Translations under genes and position numbers: made by a program | Part shown: positions 1 through 7,702 of the stretch, piece after piece | How positions within the stretch are numbered: the stretch's first letter is position 1 | How the letters are laid out: each line of letters starts with the position of its first letter | Origin: Candidatus Kuenenia stuttgartensis | GTDB taxonomy: Bacteria; Planctomycetota; Planctomycetia; Planctomycetales; Planctomycetaceae | DNA length: 51,959 nucleotides | Direction: 5' to 3' | Assembly: GCA_945861465.1 (NCBI GenBank) | Contig: CAMAVB010000019.1 | Span: 1-51,959 of the forward strand | Notes under the pieces: generated by a model | The model's database searches: none | What the model saw: only the letters and a program-made list of their open reading frames with translations | What the model was told of the DNA's origin: nothing

Positions 1-149
1 CGAAGGTTTCAACAGCCGCATCCAGTCTCTCAAGTCCGCCGCTCGCGGTTTCCGTATCTTCGAAAACTACCGAACTCGAATCCTCTTCTTCTGCGGAAAA
101 CTAAACCTCAAACCCAACATTACTAGCCACTAAATTCCGAGAAGAACCC
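1..149 (+). mobile_element. Right end of an ISL3-type insertion sequence (cut by window start)
   Basis: This segment holds the last codons of an ISL3-like transposase and about 16 bases after its stop codon. The sequence at 135-149 (TTCCGAGAAGAACCC) reads on the other strand as GGGTTCTTCTCGGAA, which resembles the G-rich, TTCT-containing terminal repeats of ISL3-family elements. I infer the element ends near 149. The other end lies outside the window, so neither the repeat pairing nor a target duplication can be checked. Confidence 0.55.
2..133 (+). CDS. ISL3-family transposase, C-terminal end only
   Basis: The frame starting at base 2 is open from the window edge to the TAA at 131-133 and gives 43 residues. 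They include N-S-R-I-Q-S-L-K, A-R-G-F-R and F-E-N-Y-R-T-R-I-L, matching the conserved end of ISL3-family DDE transposases, where a helix carrying a catalytic Glu is followed by an N-x-K/R-I-Q...A-R-G-F-R-(N/I)-F-x-N-(F/Y)-R-x-x-I block. The catalytic aspartates would lie upstream of the window. Whether the full gene is intact cannot be seen. Confidence 0.75.
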   Translation, partial: EGFNSRIQSLKSAARGFRIFENYRTRILFFCGKLNLKPNITSH

Positions 150-241
150 TTTCAGGATGCAAGCACTGGGCTCGTTTATGTCAGGGCGAGGATGTATCAG
201 CCGATAGTGGCGAGGTGGGTAAGTATCGATCCGATGTATCG

Positions 242-256
242 GTAACCGTTCACGGG
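242..256 (+). repeat. IS66 terminal inverted repeat, left
   Basis: GTAACCGTTCACGGG, the perfect inverted partner of 1731-1745. Part of it overlaps the 3' end of the transposase gene, including its stop codon. Confidence 0.92.
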
Positions 257-1683
257 CCGGACAGGATGCAGGGAGCGGATTCGCCTTTGAGGCTGGCATC
301 GACGGCATCGCAGAGCCACCGGTAGATGGGACGTTTCTGGAGGCGGCAGGTTTCTGAGATGGTCAGCATCCGTTCGATGAATCGACTACCTGCTTCACTC
401 TGAGTCCCGAATGAGAGCTTGCGATAGATCACGGCAGGCCGCAGAGCGCGTTCCGCAGTATTGTTGGTCGGTTCGATGCCTTGAATGTCAACAAACGTCC
501 ATAACCAGTCGCGGTGCTCGTACAATTCTTTGCACATTCCCTTCAGGCGTGTGTTTCCACTGCACCTTCCGCGCAGCAACAAGTGATTCACCGTGTCGCG
601 AACGGGCTGCATCTGTGCCTGAAACGTTTCCCATGGGATTTCGCCCGACTTATACCGATGCCAAATGCTGAACATGATTCCGACTTGTCGTTTCAAATCG
701 AAACCCAGCCGTTTCACCCGATTATCATGATGTTCGACCAAAGCCTGAATGTCGCGTGACAAATGTGACCAGCACCACTGCAGGCGTTTGGCTCGCCAGT
801 ACATTTTTGCCCGATCACAGTTGATGATTCCCTTGAAGTCATCGCCAAGTAGTTTTGGAAGAGCCGTTGCGGCTCGACTCGAAAACACGGCGAATACGGC
901 AAACGTGGAAGTCACTGCGGTCCACAACCATGCCTTCTCATTCGCCTGCTTTGTTGGTGTTTCGTCCATGAACACCTGAGGTTCGCTCTCCAGTCGGCTT
1001 CTCAGATCTTCGTACGGTTGTTCCAATGCCGCAGCCACGCGATTCTGCATGTTGACCGTGGACGCCGCACAGCACGGCATGTTCAAAAGGTCCGTCAGAA
1101 ACATGGCTGCACGGCGTTTGCTTTGGCGAAAGTGACCCATGAGTAACGCCGTGAAGGCAATTAACTTCGCTCCAAACTGGCCCGTCGGGACACCAGGAGG
1201 CAGCTCCGCGCAGGTCATGGTTCCGCAGCATTCGCAGGTGAGTCGGTGCCTTTGGTATTCCGTGATGAGTGGCTCAATCTTCGGCAGTTCCCAGACCTGA
1301 TGTCGAAGCGGTTCTGCGTCAGTCCCTTTGAGCCCCTCGCCACAGCGTCGGCATTCTGTTGGAAGCAATCGAATCACTTCCGTACATCTTTCGACCGGAA
1401 CAAGTTCGCGAACGGTGCGTTTGTGTCCGGTCTGCCCGCCACGTTTTTTCTTTGATTTCGAATTTGGCTTGGCCGGAGGTCGAGCATGCGGATGCTGAGT
1501 CGAAGGGGGCACGGAAGAATTCTTCGGCGTCAGCTTCCTGACCTGAGCCTTCAGTTCGTCAATCTCGGCCTGCATTCGGGCCTGCATCTCTGCCATCTGA
1601 ACCATCAGCGACTCGACAAACACCCGCACAGCGGGCGTCATTTCTGCTAATAGTTCCGGTGGTATGTCAGACATCCGTGTCAT
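250..1683 (-). CDS. IS66-family transposase (TnpC-like)
   Basis: A 477-residue DDE transposase that would cut and join the ends of the surrounding IS66 element. Residues about 20-50 form a leucine-zipper-like coiled coil (repeated M-Q-A-x-M pattern). A Pro/Lys-rich linker with the R-G-G-Q-x-G-H box (81-87) follows. A Cys zinc-binding region lies at 111-114 (C-R-R-C) and 150-153 (C-E-C-C). Likely catalytic residues are D240 (F-M-D-E-T), D290 (I-N-C-D-R-A) and E411 (N-N-T-A-E-R-A-L-R-P). The C-terminal IS66 region is present (I-Y-R-K-L-S-F-G-T-Q). No frameshift is visible, so the enzyme looks functional. An internal ATG four codons in is an alternative start. Confidence 0.93.
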   Translation of the reverse strand: MTRMSDIPPELLAEMTPAVRVFVESLMVQMAEMQARMQAEIDELKAQVRKLTPKNSSVPPSTQHPHARPPAKPNSKSKKKRGGQTGHKRTVRELVPVERCTEVIRLLPTECRRCGEGLKGTDAEPLRHQVWELPKIEPLITEYQRHRLTCECCGTMTCAELPPGVPTGQFGAKLIAFTALLMGHFRQSKRRAAMFLTDLLNMPCCAASTVNMQNRVAAALEQPYEDLRSRLESEPQVFMDETPTKQANEKAWLWTAVTSTFAVFAVFSSRAATALPKLLGDDFKGIINCDRAKMYWRAKRLQWCWSHLSRDIQALVEHHDNRVKRLGFDLKRQVGIMFSIWHRYKSGEIPWETFQAQMQPVRDTVNHLLLRGRCSGNTRLKGMCKELYEHRDWLWTFVDIQGIEPTNNTAERALRPAVIYRKLSFGTQSEAGSRFIERMLTISETCRLQKRPIYRWLCDAVDASLKGESAPCILSGP

Positions 1684-1730
1684 GCACGTGATGTCTCAGA
1701 TTCTCAATTTCTTGTACAGACCAATCCCGA

Positions 1731-1745
1731 CCCGTGAACGGTTAC
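1731..1745 (-). repeat. IS66 terminal inverted repeat, right
   Basis: CCCGTGAACGGTTAC, the perfect inverted partner of 242-256. Read on the minus strand, its outermost bases create the TAA that ends the interrupted epimerase frame. Confidence 0.92.
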
Positions 1746-1849
1746 TTCCGCAGATTGTCCACGCCGAGTGGATCGTGTCCCCGCGACAGCAGTTCGGTTG
1801 TAAGTTGCGAGCCGATAAAGCCTGCAGCACCTGTGACCAGTATTCTCAT
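1742..1849 (-). pseudogene. NAD-dependent epimerase/dehydratase, 5' fragment truncated by IS66
   Basis: From the ATG at 1849 the minus strand reads [16 protein letters not shown] and then reaches V-D-N-L-R-K. This is the start of an extended short-chain dehydrogenase (NDP-sugar epimerase/dehydratase) with the G-x-x-G-x-x-G nucleotide-binding loop and the Asp-containing second strand. The frame stops after 35 residues at a TAA made by the first bases of the IS66 terminal repeat; a full gene would be about 300-330 codons. It begins 37 bp after the aminotransferase stop on the same strand, so the two probably formed one nucleotide-sugar operon. The remainder is not found beyond the IS in this window. 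Confidence 0.88.
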
Positions 1850-1886
1850 GAGTTCGCCATTGCCCTTCGAGCATTGCCCGTTGAAA

Positions 1887-2999
1887 TCATCTCTTGTTGA
1901 TGACATCACGGATTATCGCAACAACATACTCCTGTTGTGCTTCTGTCAATTCCGGGAACATAGGCAGCGAGACACAGCGAGACATAACGTCTTCAGTCAC
2001 CGGGAATTGTCCTCGTTTATATCCGAGGTGCTTGAATGCAGGTTGGGACGGGATTGGCGTTGGATAGTGCACACCGGTCGCAACCCCTCGTTTCTCCAGA
2101 TCCGCTCGGAACTGGTCACGATCATTCACCAGAACGACGAACAAATGCCAAACATGCGACAACGGATCATCGACAGCAGGCAGCGTCAGGCCTGGAATAC
2201 CCTTAAGTTGTCCGAGATAGTAATTTGCGTGATCTCGACGCCGCTGAGTCCACTCGGCCAAATGTTTCAACTTCGCATCAAGAACGGCCCCCTGCAAGCC
2301 TTCCATCCGAGTATTGTAGCCAATTTCCACATGATTGTGTCGCCCATCCTGAGCATGGTCTCGCAGAGAACGGATTCTCGCGGCAATCGGATCTGAATTC
2401 GTAGTAACTGCACCCGCTTCTCCAAACGCACCAAGGTTCTTTCCGGGATAGAAGCTGAAACAACCAGCATCTCCGATTGAGCCTACCGTGTGGCCGGCAT
2501 GCTGGGCACCATGAGCCTGAGCGGCATCCTCGATCAGTCGCAAATTGTGTCGCTCACAGATATCACGCAGAGCTGTCATTTCAGCGGCTTGACCGTAGAG
2601 ATGAACAGGCAAAACAGCCTTCGTTCGAGGCGTAATGGCTGCTTCGACCAGATTCGGGTCGAGGTTGTACGATCGCCGATCGATATCTACAAAGACCGGT
2701 TTGGCTCCCGTATAGGCAATCCCCCAGCATGTACTAATCCAGCTATGCGGTGTCGTAATGACCTCATCGCCAGGATCAACATCAAACGCCAGCAGTGCCA
2801 TATGGAGTGCTGTAGTGCCGTTGTTCAGGCCAATACAGTGCTTTGCTCCGCAGAATTCGGCGAAGCGCTGTTCGAAGGCCTGAACGTGCGGCCCCAAAAT
2901 GAACTGCGCCTCCGCTACGATATTTTCAACCGTGTCTTTCAACTCCGCCCACATCGCACGATTTTGTGACTTCAGGTCCAGAAAAGGTACAGATGTCAT
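1887..2999 (-). CDS. DegT/DnrJ/EryC1/StrS-family sugar aminotransferase
   Basis: A 370-residue PLP-dependent aminotransferase of fold type I, of the family that transfers an amino group from an amino acid to a keto sugar-nucleotide in surface polysaccharide synthesis. Visible signatures are the substrate loop L-N-N-G-T-T-A-L (58-65), D158 in I-E-D-A-A-Q-A-H, which contacts the PLP ring nitrogen, and the Schiff-base lysine K187 in F-Y-P-G-K-N-L-G. The C-terminal V-H-Y-P-T-P-I-P and L-P-M-F-P-E-L motifs are also typical. Length matches the family. The next gene on this strand is the IS-truncated epimerase, so the supply of its keto-sugar substrate may now depend on another locus. The exact sugar substrate cannot be read from sequence. 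Confidence 0.92.
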   Translation of the reverse strand: MTSVPFLDLKSQNRAMWAELKDTVENIVAEAQFILGPHVQAFEQRFAEFCGAKHCIGLNNGTTALHMALLAFDVDPGDEVITTPHSWISTCWGIAYTGAKPVFVDIDRRSYNLDPNLVEAAITPRTKAVLPVHLYGQAAEMTALRDICERHNLRLIEDAAQAHGAQHAGHTVGSIGDAGCFSFYPGKNLGAFGEAGAVTTNSDPIAARIRSLRDHAQDGRHNHVEIGYNTRMEGLQGAVLDAKLKHLAEWTQRRRDHANYYLGQLKGIPGLTLPAVDDPLSHVWHLFVVLVNDRDQFRADLEKRGVATGVHYPTPIPSQPAFKHLGYKRGQFPVTEDVMSRCVSLPMFPELTEAQQEYVVAIIRDVINKR

Positions 3000-3752
3000 T
3001 TACATGCTTTTTTAACAAGAAGTTGACAGTTGACAGTGCCCCGTTTTCCGTTGCCGGTTTGATACTGCGCGGACTTCGCTCCCATCGATGACGATTCCTC
3101 GTTGCGAGGTTTCAGTCTGCAGCAGGATTGACACACGGCAGTCTAATTGAAAATGCTCGTTCAGCAAACAGCTTCCTCGAATCAAAAGTACTAGTTTGGG
3201 ACTACTGACGATTCCGCCAGGCTAAACACCGCGACTGCGATTCGATTGGGTTGTGGGCGCAGCCCGCGTCATCACTTCGCGGCCTCATTTCGTTCCTGGC
3301 CGAAGCCCTGCGTAACTCGAACCTCCGCGTGCGGGACACCCCTCATTACTTAGTGCGGGCGGGAATCAGGGAACAAAAGCACCATCGATCGATGATCGGC
3401 GTGGTTGTCTCAAAAGACGGGAAACATTTCAACATCTCTGCAAACTGGCTTCAACGACCGCAATTCCTGCGGTGATTGGCTCTTCGCGAGGATTGCCGGT
3501 AGCGCAGATTGCTCGTACACTGCGTGAGCGGCCTGGCACTGGTGGTCTATTGATTGAGTCAACTGTAGGCTGCGTGAAGCGGAGCGCGACGCACCAGTTG
3601 CGAATGCGTAAGAAAATGGCGAGTTCCGCTGGCGCGGCACACACCCTATCTGACTGCGCTGAGTCAATTCACCACAAGTGCCATTCCGTTCACGTTTTCG
3701 GCTGTTTCAAGCCCAGCCTTTCGCTTTGATTGAGAGTCATACGAGCAAACGC
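3000..3752. other. Gene-free stretch
   Basis: About 750 bp between the divergent aminotransferase and MBL-hydrolase starts. Several short open frames exist on both strands, but none resembles a family I know and none has a clear ribosome binding site. The stretch should contain the promoters of both flanking genes. No clear palindromic repeat of the families seen elsewhere was found. Confidence 0.5.
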
Positions 3753-4547
3753 ATGCTGGAACGCCGCGAACTTTTTCCCAACGTGATCGAACTCAATTTT
3801 CAGGCCCGTCGACGGCTCGGATGCTGCGTCTATCTGATTTACTCCGGATCGGACTGGATGCTGCTGGATATCGGTTACGAAGACACGGTTGATGAACTGA
3901 TCAATCTGATTCGGCAACTGGACTTTCCGTTGGCCAACTGCAAGTATCTTGTGGCAACCCACGCGGATGCTGATCACGTTCAGGGCTTTCAGAAAGCGAA
4001 AGAGATGCTGGCCGGATCGCAACTGGTAGCGCATTCTGAAGCGAAGCAGATTCTGGAATCCGGCGACCGAATTGCGTCCTTTGCCGAAATTCCGATGCAG
4101 GGGATATCGATTGAGATGCCGAAGTTTGTGATCGACAAGGAAGTTTCCGAAGGCGAAATGCTTCAATTGGGTGATCTGAAATTGCAGGTCTGGGATACGC
4201 CCGGTCATGCGGTCGGGCAGATCTCTTTCCGGCTGGGCAATTTACTGTTTTCCGGCGACAATATTTTCCGCGATGGCTGCGTCGGCAGTATTGACTGTCA
4301 TCACGGGTCAGACATTCCGGCGTTCATATTATCGCTCAAACGGATCCAGGCCAGCAGCGTGGAATGGCTACTGCCAAGTCACGGCCCCGCATTTCGCAAT
4401 GACCGCAGGTTGTTACAGTCAGCCATCGATCGACTCGACCGTTACCAGCACATGGCGGACTTCGGAACCTGTGCGGTCGATTGGCCGCTACTTGATGAAT
4501 GGGAAGTTGAACTTGGTAAGGGAACTCATCCGGCAATGAACAAATGA
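3753..4547 (+). CDS. MBL-fold metallo-hydrolase with a variant metal motif
   Basis: A 264-residue metallo-beta-lactamase-fold protein, probably a cytosolic hydrolase of the glyoxalase II-like branch. The usual H-x-H-x-D-H metal motif reads H70-A-D72-A-D74-H75, so the second His is an Asp. Further metal residues are expected at D-T-P-G-H-A (H about 145), S-G-D-N-I (Asp about 165) and P-S-H-G-P near the C terminus. The frame is open from 3678, but I prefer the ATG at 3753 because the fold begins soon after it (L-F-P-N-V-I-E-L-N) and the 25 extra residues look like read-through of non-coding sequence. No operon partner is evident; the substrate is unknown. Confidence 0.85.
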   Translation: MLERRELFPNVIELNFQARRRLGCCVYLIYSGSDWMLLDIGYEDTVDELINLIRQLDFPLANCKYLVATHADADHVQGFQKAKEMLAGSQLVAHSEAKQILESGDRIASFAEIPMQGISIEMPKFVIDKEVSEGEMLQLGDLKLQVWDTPGHAVGQISFRLGNLLFSGDNIFRDGCVGSIDCHHGSDIPAFILSLKRIQASSVEWLLPSHGPAFRNDRRLLQSAIDRLDRYQHMADFGTCAVDWPLLDEWEVELGKGTHPAMNK

Positions 4548-4614
4548 AACGGATTTGCGATACCATGTACAATTCTCTTCTCTGTTTCATACTTCTCGCT
4601 TGTGCAGCGGATAG

Positions 4615-4660
4615 TAACCCGAGGCATCAGCGAGGGATTCGGAGTTGACGCTTCGGGTTA
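4615..4660. repeat. Hairpin repeat with an ACCCG-AGGCATCAGCGAG core
   Basis: TAACCCGAGGC at the left pairs with GCTTCGGGTTA at 4650-4660 (one G-T wobble). The core resembles the sequence at 19318-19338 (reverse: TTAACCCGCAGCGTCAGCGAG). I take it as a dispersed structured repeat. It sits between the MBL gene and aroDE and could also serve as a weak terminator, although no T-run follows. Confidence 0.5.
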
Positions 4661-4764
4661 GTGCGGTAATGTCCTAGACTTCGCAAAAGTGAATGGTCAC
4701 GCTTGGCTGCGGCATTTCGCCGACACGCCGCAGAAGAAACGCTCCCTGGCGGATTTGAACGAAC

Positions 4765-6366
4765 ATGATTTGTGTGAGTGTAGGACGAACCCGGCATTCG
4801 TCGATGATGGAAGAACACCGGTCTCTGGCCGAAAAGAAGGCTGAACTTGTCGAGCTGCGCGTCGATTACATGCGCAAACGACCGGATATGGGACTGATGC
4901 TGAAGAACCGACCGACGCCAGTCGTCGTCACCTGCCGTCGGCGCGCAGATCGCGGTCGTTGGTTCGGTACGGAAGAACAGCGACAATTGGTGCTTCGGGA
5001 AGCGATTATCGGTGGAGCCGAATATGTTGATCTCGAAGATGATATCGCGAAGTCCATCCGTCGCTACGGGACCACGAAACGGATCGTCAGTTATCATAAT
5101 TTTGAAGAGACGCCGCTGGAATTGTACGATATCCATCGCCGCATGGCGCAGTGTGACGCGGACATCATCAAGATCGTCACAATGGCCAATTCGCCAGCAG
5201 ACAATGTTCGCATGCTCGAAATGGTGAGTGCTGCCGAAATCCCGACGGTCGGCTTCTGCATGGGCGAATTGGGCACCATCAGTCGCATACTCTGCGGACG
5301 AGCGGGGTCACCGTTTACGTATGCCAGTTTCAGCCGTGAACGCGAACTGGCTCCCGGTCAATTGTCTTACGCCGAAGTCCGTAACCTCTATCGGTACAAC
5401 AAGATCACGAAGGACACGATGGTGTTTGGGGTGATCGGCGATCCGATTGTGCAGAGCAAGAGTCCGCTGATTCATAACGCGGCGTTTCGTAAGCTGGGGA
5501 TTGATGCGGTCTACCTGCCGCTGCGGATTCCCGCCGATGTGCTGTTGCCATCGCTGAAGGAATTCGAACGTCTCAAAATCAGCGGCTACAGTGTCACGAT
5601 ACCTCACAAAGAAGGTGTACTGCAATTCTGCGATACGATCTCGGAAGAGACCGACTCGATCGGTGCGGCAAACACACTGTTCCGACAGAACGATCAATGG
5701 GTCGCAACAAACTCCGATGCTCCGGCGGCACTGGAAGCCATCCAGGAGGGACTCAGGAAATCCGGAGGTGTCACGGATCTGGTCGGCCGAAAAGTGCTGA
5801 TCCTTGGAGCGGGCGGCGTTTCACGGGCCGTCGGACACGCCCTGCTGGTTGCCGGAGCTGCGGTATCGGTGACCAATCGTTCGCGTGATCGGGGCCGCGC
5901 ACTGGCGGCGGAGCTCGGTTGTCAATATGTGTCCTGGGAAAACCGAGGCGCAGAATCGTGCGACGTGCTGATCAACTGCACGTCGGTCGGGATGCATCCA
6001 AAGCTTGATGAAACTCCATTTGAGCAGAATTGGCTGGGAGATTCGACGTTGGTGTTCGACACGGTCTATAACCCGGAACAGACGTTGTTGCTGAAGCACG
6101 CACGGGAACGCGGTTGTCCGACGGTCAGTGGCGTGGAGATGTTTGTGCGGCAGGCCGCGAAACAGTTCGAACTCTTCACCGGTCAGGTTGCGCCCATCGA
6201 ATACATGGCCGAAACGCTGCGAGTTTCCACATCAGCGGCGCACGCGATCGTCAGTCCGGTCGAAGCAGCTGCGGTTGTGAAACCGAAAGTCGTGTTGCGT
6301 CCGATCGTGGAACTGGATGATGACGACGATGAAGACGAAGTCGAGGGTGACTCGGTGAACCGATAG
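4765..6366 (+). CDS. aroDE: Bifunctional 3-dehydroquinate dehydratase (type I) / shikimate dehydrogenase
   Basis: A 533-residue fusion for steps 3 and 4 of the shikimate pathway: dehydration of 3-dehydroquinate, then NADPH reduction of 3-dehydroshikimate. Residues 1-215 are a type I dehydratase, with E-L-R-V-D-Y (30-35), catalytic H111 (S-Y-H-N-F-E-E) and Schiff-base K136 (I-I-K-I-V-T-M). Residues about 220-490 are the dehydrogenase: substrate motif S-K-S-P-L-I-H-N, catalytic K282 (T-I-P-H-K-E), D318 (N-S-D-A-P, where N-T-D is usual), the dinucleotide loop G-A-G-G-V-S-R-A (348-355) and N-R-S-R-D-R. The tail ends in a D/E-rich segment of unknown role. The M-I-C-V-S-V-G-R start is typical of AroD. 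The GT2 gene follows after 52 bp. The partner gene aroB is far away at 48410. Confidence 0.96.
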   Translation: MICVSVGRTRHSSMMEEHRSLAEKKAELVELRVDYMRKRPDMGLMLKNRPTPVVVTCRRRADRGRWFGTEEQRQLVLREAIIGGAEYVDLEDDIAKSIRRYGTTKRIVSYHNFEETPLELYDIHRRMAQCDADIIKIVTMANSPADNVRMLEMVSAAEIPTVGFCMGELGTISRILCGRAGSPFTYASFSRERELAPGQLSYAEVRNLYRYNKITKDTMVFGVIGDPIVQSKSPLIHNAAFRKLGIDAVYLPLRIPADVLLPSLKEFERLKISGYSVTIPHKEGVLQFCDTISEETDSIGAANTLFRQNDQWVATNSDAPAALEAIQEGLRKSGGVTDLVGRKVLILGAGGVSRAVGHALLVAGAAVSVTNRSRDRGRALAAELGCQYVSWENRGAESCDVLINCTSVGMHPKLDETPFEQNWLGDSTLVFDTVYNPEQTLLLKHARERGCPTVSGVEMFVRQAAKQFELFTGQVAPIEYMAETLRVSTSAAHAIVSPVEAAAVVKPKVVLRPIVELDDDDDEDEVEGDSVNR

Positions 6367-6418
6367 GAACAATTCCAGGATTCATTGTCTTCTTTCGCTT
6401 TGAAGTAAACCGTCAACT

Positions 6419-7171
6419 ATGCAGCCCACCAGCAAACCACGAATCATCGCCGTGATGCCCGCCTATAACGCGGAGTCAACTCTGGAACGCACACTGCGGG
6501 ATATTCCGCCAGGGGCCGTCGATGAAATCATTCTGGTCGATGACTGCAGCAAAGATCGCACGGTCGAGCTGGCACGTTCTCTGGGACTCACGGTGATTTC
6601 TCATGAACGAAATACCGGCTACGGGGGAAATCAGAAGACCTGCTACACCGCTGCACTGAAACGTGGGGCCGACATCGTGGTCATGATTCATCCCGACTAT
6701 CAGTACGACAGCCGCGTGATTCCGGTGGCCGCTGAGCTCATTCGTCTCGGGAACTGCGATGTTATTCTGGGCTCAAGAATTCGCACGCGCGCTGAAGCAC
6801 TGCAGGGAGGAATGCCGGCCTGGAAATACATCGCCAACCGCTGTCTGACGATTTTTGAAAACGTGGCCCTCGGTCAGAACCTCGGCGATTTTCACAGCGG
6901 CTTCCGCGCGTATCGGCGTGAAGTTCTGGAAACGGTCCCGTGGCAGGAAAATTCCGACGATTTCGTGTTTGACACACAGTTTCTGGCTCAGGCTGTCTAC
7001 TTCGATTTCAAGCTGGGCGACATACCGGTGCCGGTCCGCTACTTCTCCGAAGCCTCCAGCATCAACTTCCGCCGCAGCACGCGCTACGGCCTGCTGACTT
7101 TGTGGGTGATGTTCGAATTCTGGTGCAACCGGCTGGGAATCTGCCACTCGAAGATTTACAGCAAGAAATAG
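6419..7171 (+). CDS. Glycosyltransferase family 2 (polyprenyl-phosphate mannose synthase-like)
   Basis: A 250-residue GT-A fold glycosyltransferase, expected to move a sugar from a nucleotide donor to a lipid-phosphate or glycan acceptor at the cytoplasmic membrane face. It opens with [10 protein letters not shown], followed by L-V-D-D-C-S-K-D for donor binding. Instead of a plain D-x-D it has I-H-P-D-Y-Q-Y-D, then G-S-R-I-R-T-R. The H-S-G-F-R-A-Y-R and F-D-T-Q-F-L-A-Q blocks are typical of the DPM1-like subgroup. No transmembrane anchor is obvious, only a hydrophobic patch near the C terminus. It follows aroDE by 52 bp on the same strand and may be co-transcribed, without a clear pathway link. 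Confidence 0.9.
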   Translation: MQPTSKPRIIAVMPAYNAESTLERTLRDIPPGAVDEIILVDDCSKDRTVELARSLGLTVISHERNTGYGGNQKTCYTAALKRGADIVVMIHPDYQYDSRVIPVAAELIRLGNCDVILGSRIRTRAEALQGGMPAWKYIANRCLTIFENVALGQNLGDFHSGFRAYRREVLETVPWQENSDDFVFDTQFLAQAVYFDFKLGDIPVPVRYFSEASSINFRRSTRYGLLTLWVMFEFWCNRLGICHSKIYSKK

Positions 7172-7227
7172 CCAGCCTTGTGAATCCATCAAGTGCTTCG
7201 TGCAGTCGCGTTCGATTGAGAAAGTAG

Positions 7228-7314
7228 TTCCTTTCTGCCGGAAAGGACTGTGTTTGGTAGGTCCTTTCTGCCGGAAAGGACTGTGTTTGGTAGGTCCTTT
7301 CTGCCGGAAAGGAC
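7228..7314. repeat. Tandem palindrome array, 33-bp period
   Basis: Three copies of a 21-bp near-palindrome (GTCCTTTC, then TGCCG, then GAAAGGAC) at 7228-7248, 7261-7281 and 7294-7314, separated by the same 12-bp linker TGTGTTTGGTAG. The first copy begins GTTCC rather than GTCC. The same unit occurs singly at 14023-14043, and a variant at 12252-12272. Identical linkers rule out a CRISPR array. Transcripts would form short hairpins downstream of the GT2 gene. Confidence 0.88.
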
Positions 7315-7417
7315 TTTCGCCGTAAGGCGAACCGCGGTGGGACACACATCCGCCACACGTCGCCGTGTGGCCCTTCATTCCACCTCGTCTGGTCGCTGGT
7401 CGCGGCGTGGCCGCGAA

Positions 7418-7438
7418 GTCCTGCTCGGCAAGCAGGAC
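7418..7438. repeat. Single palindrome of the GTCCT...AGGAC type
   Basis: GTCCTGCT, then CGGCA, then AGCAGGAC, a 21-bp inverted repeat in the same intergenic region as the 33-bp array. It is followed by CTACC, as other copies are flanked by GGTAG or CTACC. It looks like another member of the same dispersed family with a different stem. Confidence 0.65.
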
Positions 7439-7519
7439 CTACCGAATTCCACGACTGTACGCTCCGTGAATTCCAGAGACGTAATCTGTTGGATTCAACG
7501 GCTTATTGCGGCTATACTG

Positions 7520-7633
7520 TAATGCGAGCGGTCGGAATTGATGCATTCCTTTGGCGAGCGGGATGTCAATCCTCTGATTGACCGCGTGGACACTGCAAAA
7601 AGTCGGGGGACTCACGTCCCCCCGCTCGCCGAA
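7520..7633 (+). repeat. 114-bp MITE-like palindromic repeat, copy 1
   Basis: This 114-bp unit runs from TAATGCGAGCGGTCGGAATTG to CGCTCGCCGAA and has a close copy of the same length in inverted orientation at 30156-30269. Inside, GGCGAGCGGG...CAATCCTCTGATT and its later complement (...GGGGGACT...CCCCGCTCGCC) form long stem arms around a central ACTGCAAAAA. The open frame through it gives D-V-N-P-L-I-D-R-V-D-T-A-K, also seen in copy 2, so an apparent longer start for the Uma2 gene is only repeat sequence. It encodes no transposase and would need one in trans if mobile. Confidence 0.8.
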
Positions 7634-7702
7634 TTCAGCCTCAGTCCAGGCCGCATGAAGTATAGTTTGTGTTGGCAAGAGTTCCGGCCGGGAATTGAAT
7701 GT

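Larger units (their letters stand above)
242..1745 (-). mobile_element. IS66-type insertion sequence (single-transposase form)
   Basis: A 1504-bp element bounded by a perfect 15-bp inverted repeat, GTAACCGTTCACGGG at 242-256 and its complement at 1731-1745. The GTAA start is typical of IS66-family ends. It contains one transposase gene (250-1683, minus) and no tnpA/tnpB accessory genes, the arrangement of the short ISBst12-like IS66 subgroup. The 8 bases outside each end (ATGTATCG at 234-241, TTCCGCAG at 1746-1753) do not match, so the expected 8-bp target duplication is absent. This suggests that one flank was deleted or recombined after insertion. The right end truncates an epimerase gene. 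Confidence 0.9.

Noticed and set aside
1734-2396. 220-residue plus-strand frame
   Set aside because: It is antisense to the aminotransferase and the epimerase start and resembles no family.
3472-3729. 85-residue plus-strand frame before the MBL gene
   Set aside because: It has no family similarity and no ribosome binding site, and it overlaps the likely MBL promoter.
7228-7314. Possible CRISPR array (regular palindromic repeats)
   Set aside because: The 12-bp segments between the units are identical, not variable spacers, and no cas gene is present.
7538-7702. N-terminal extension of the Uma2 protein
   Set aside because: The extra codons lie mostly in the 114-bp dispersed repeat, also found in inverted orientation at 30156-30269.
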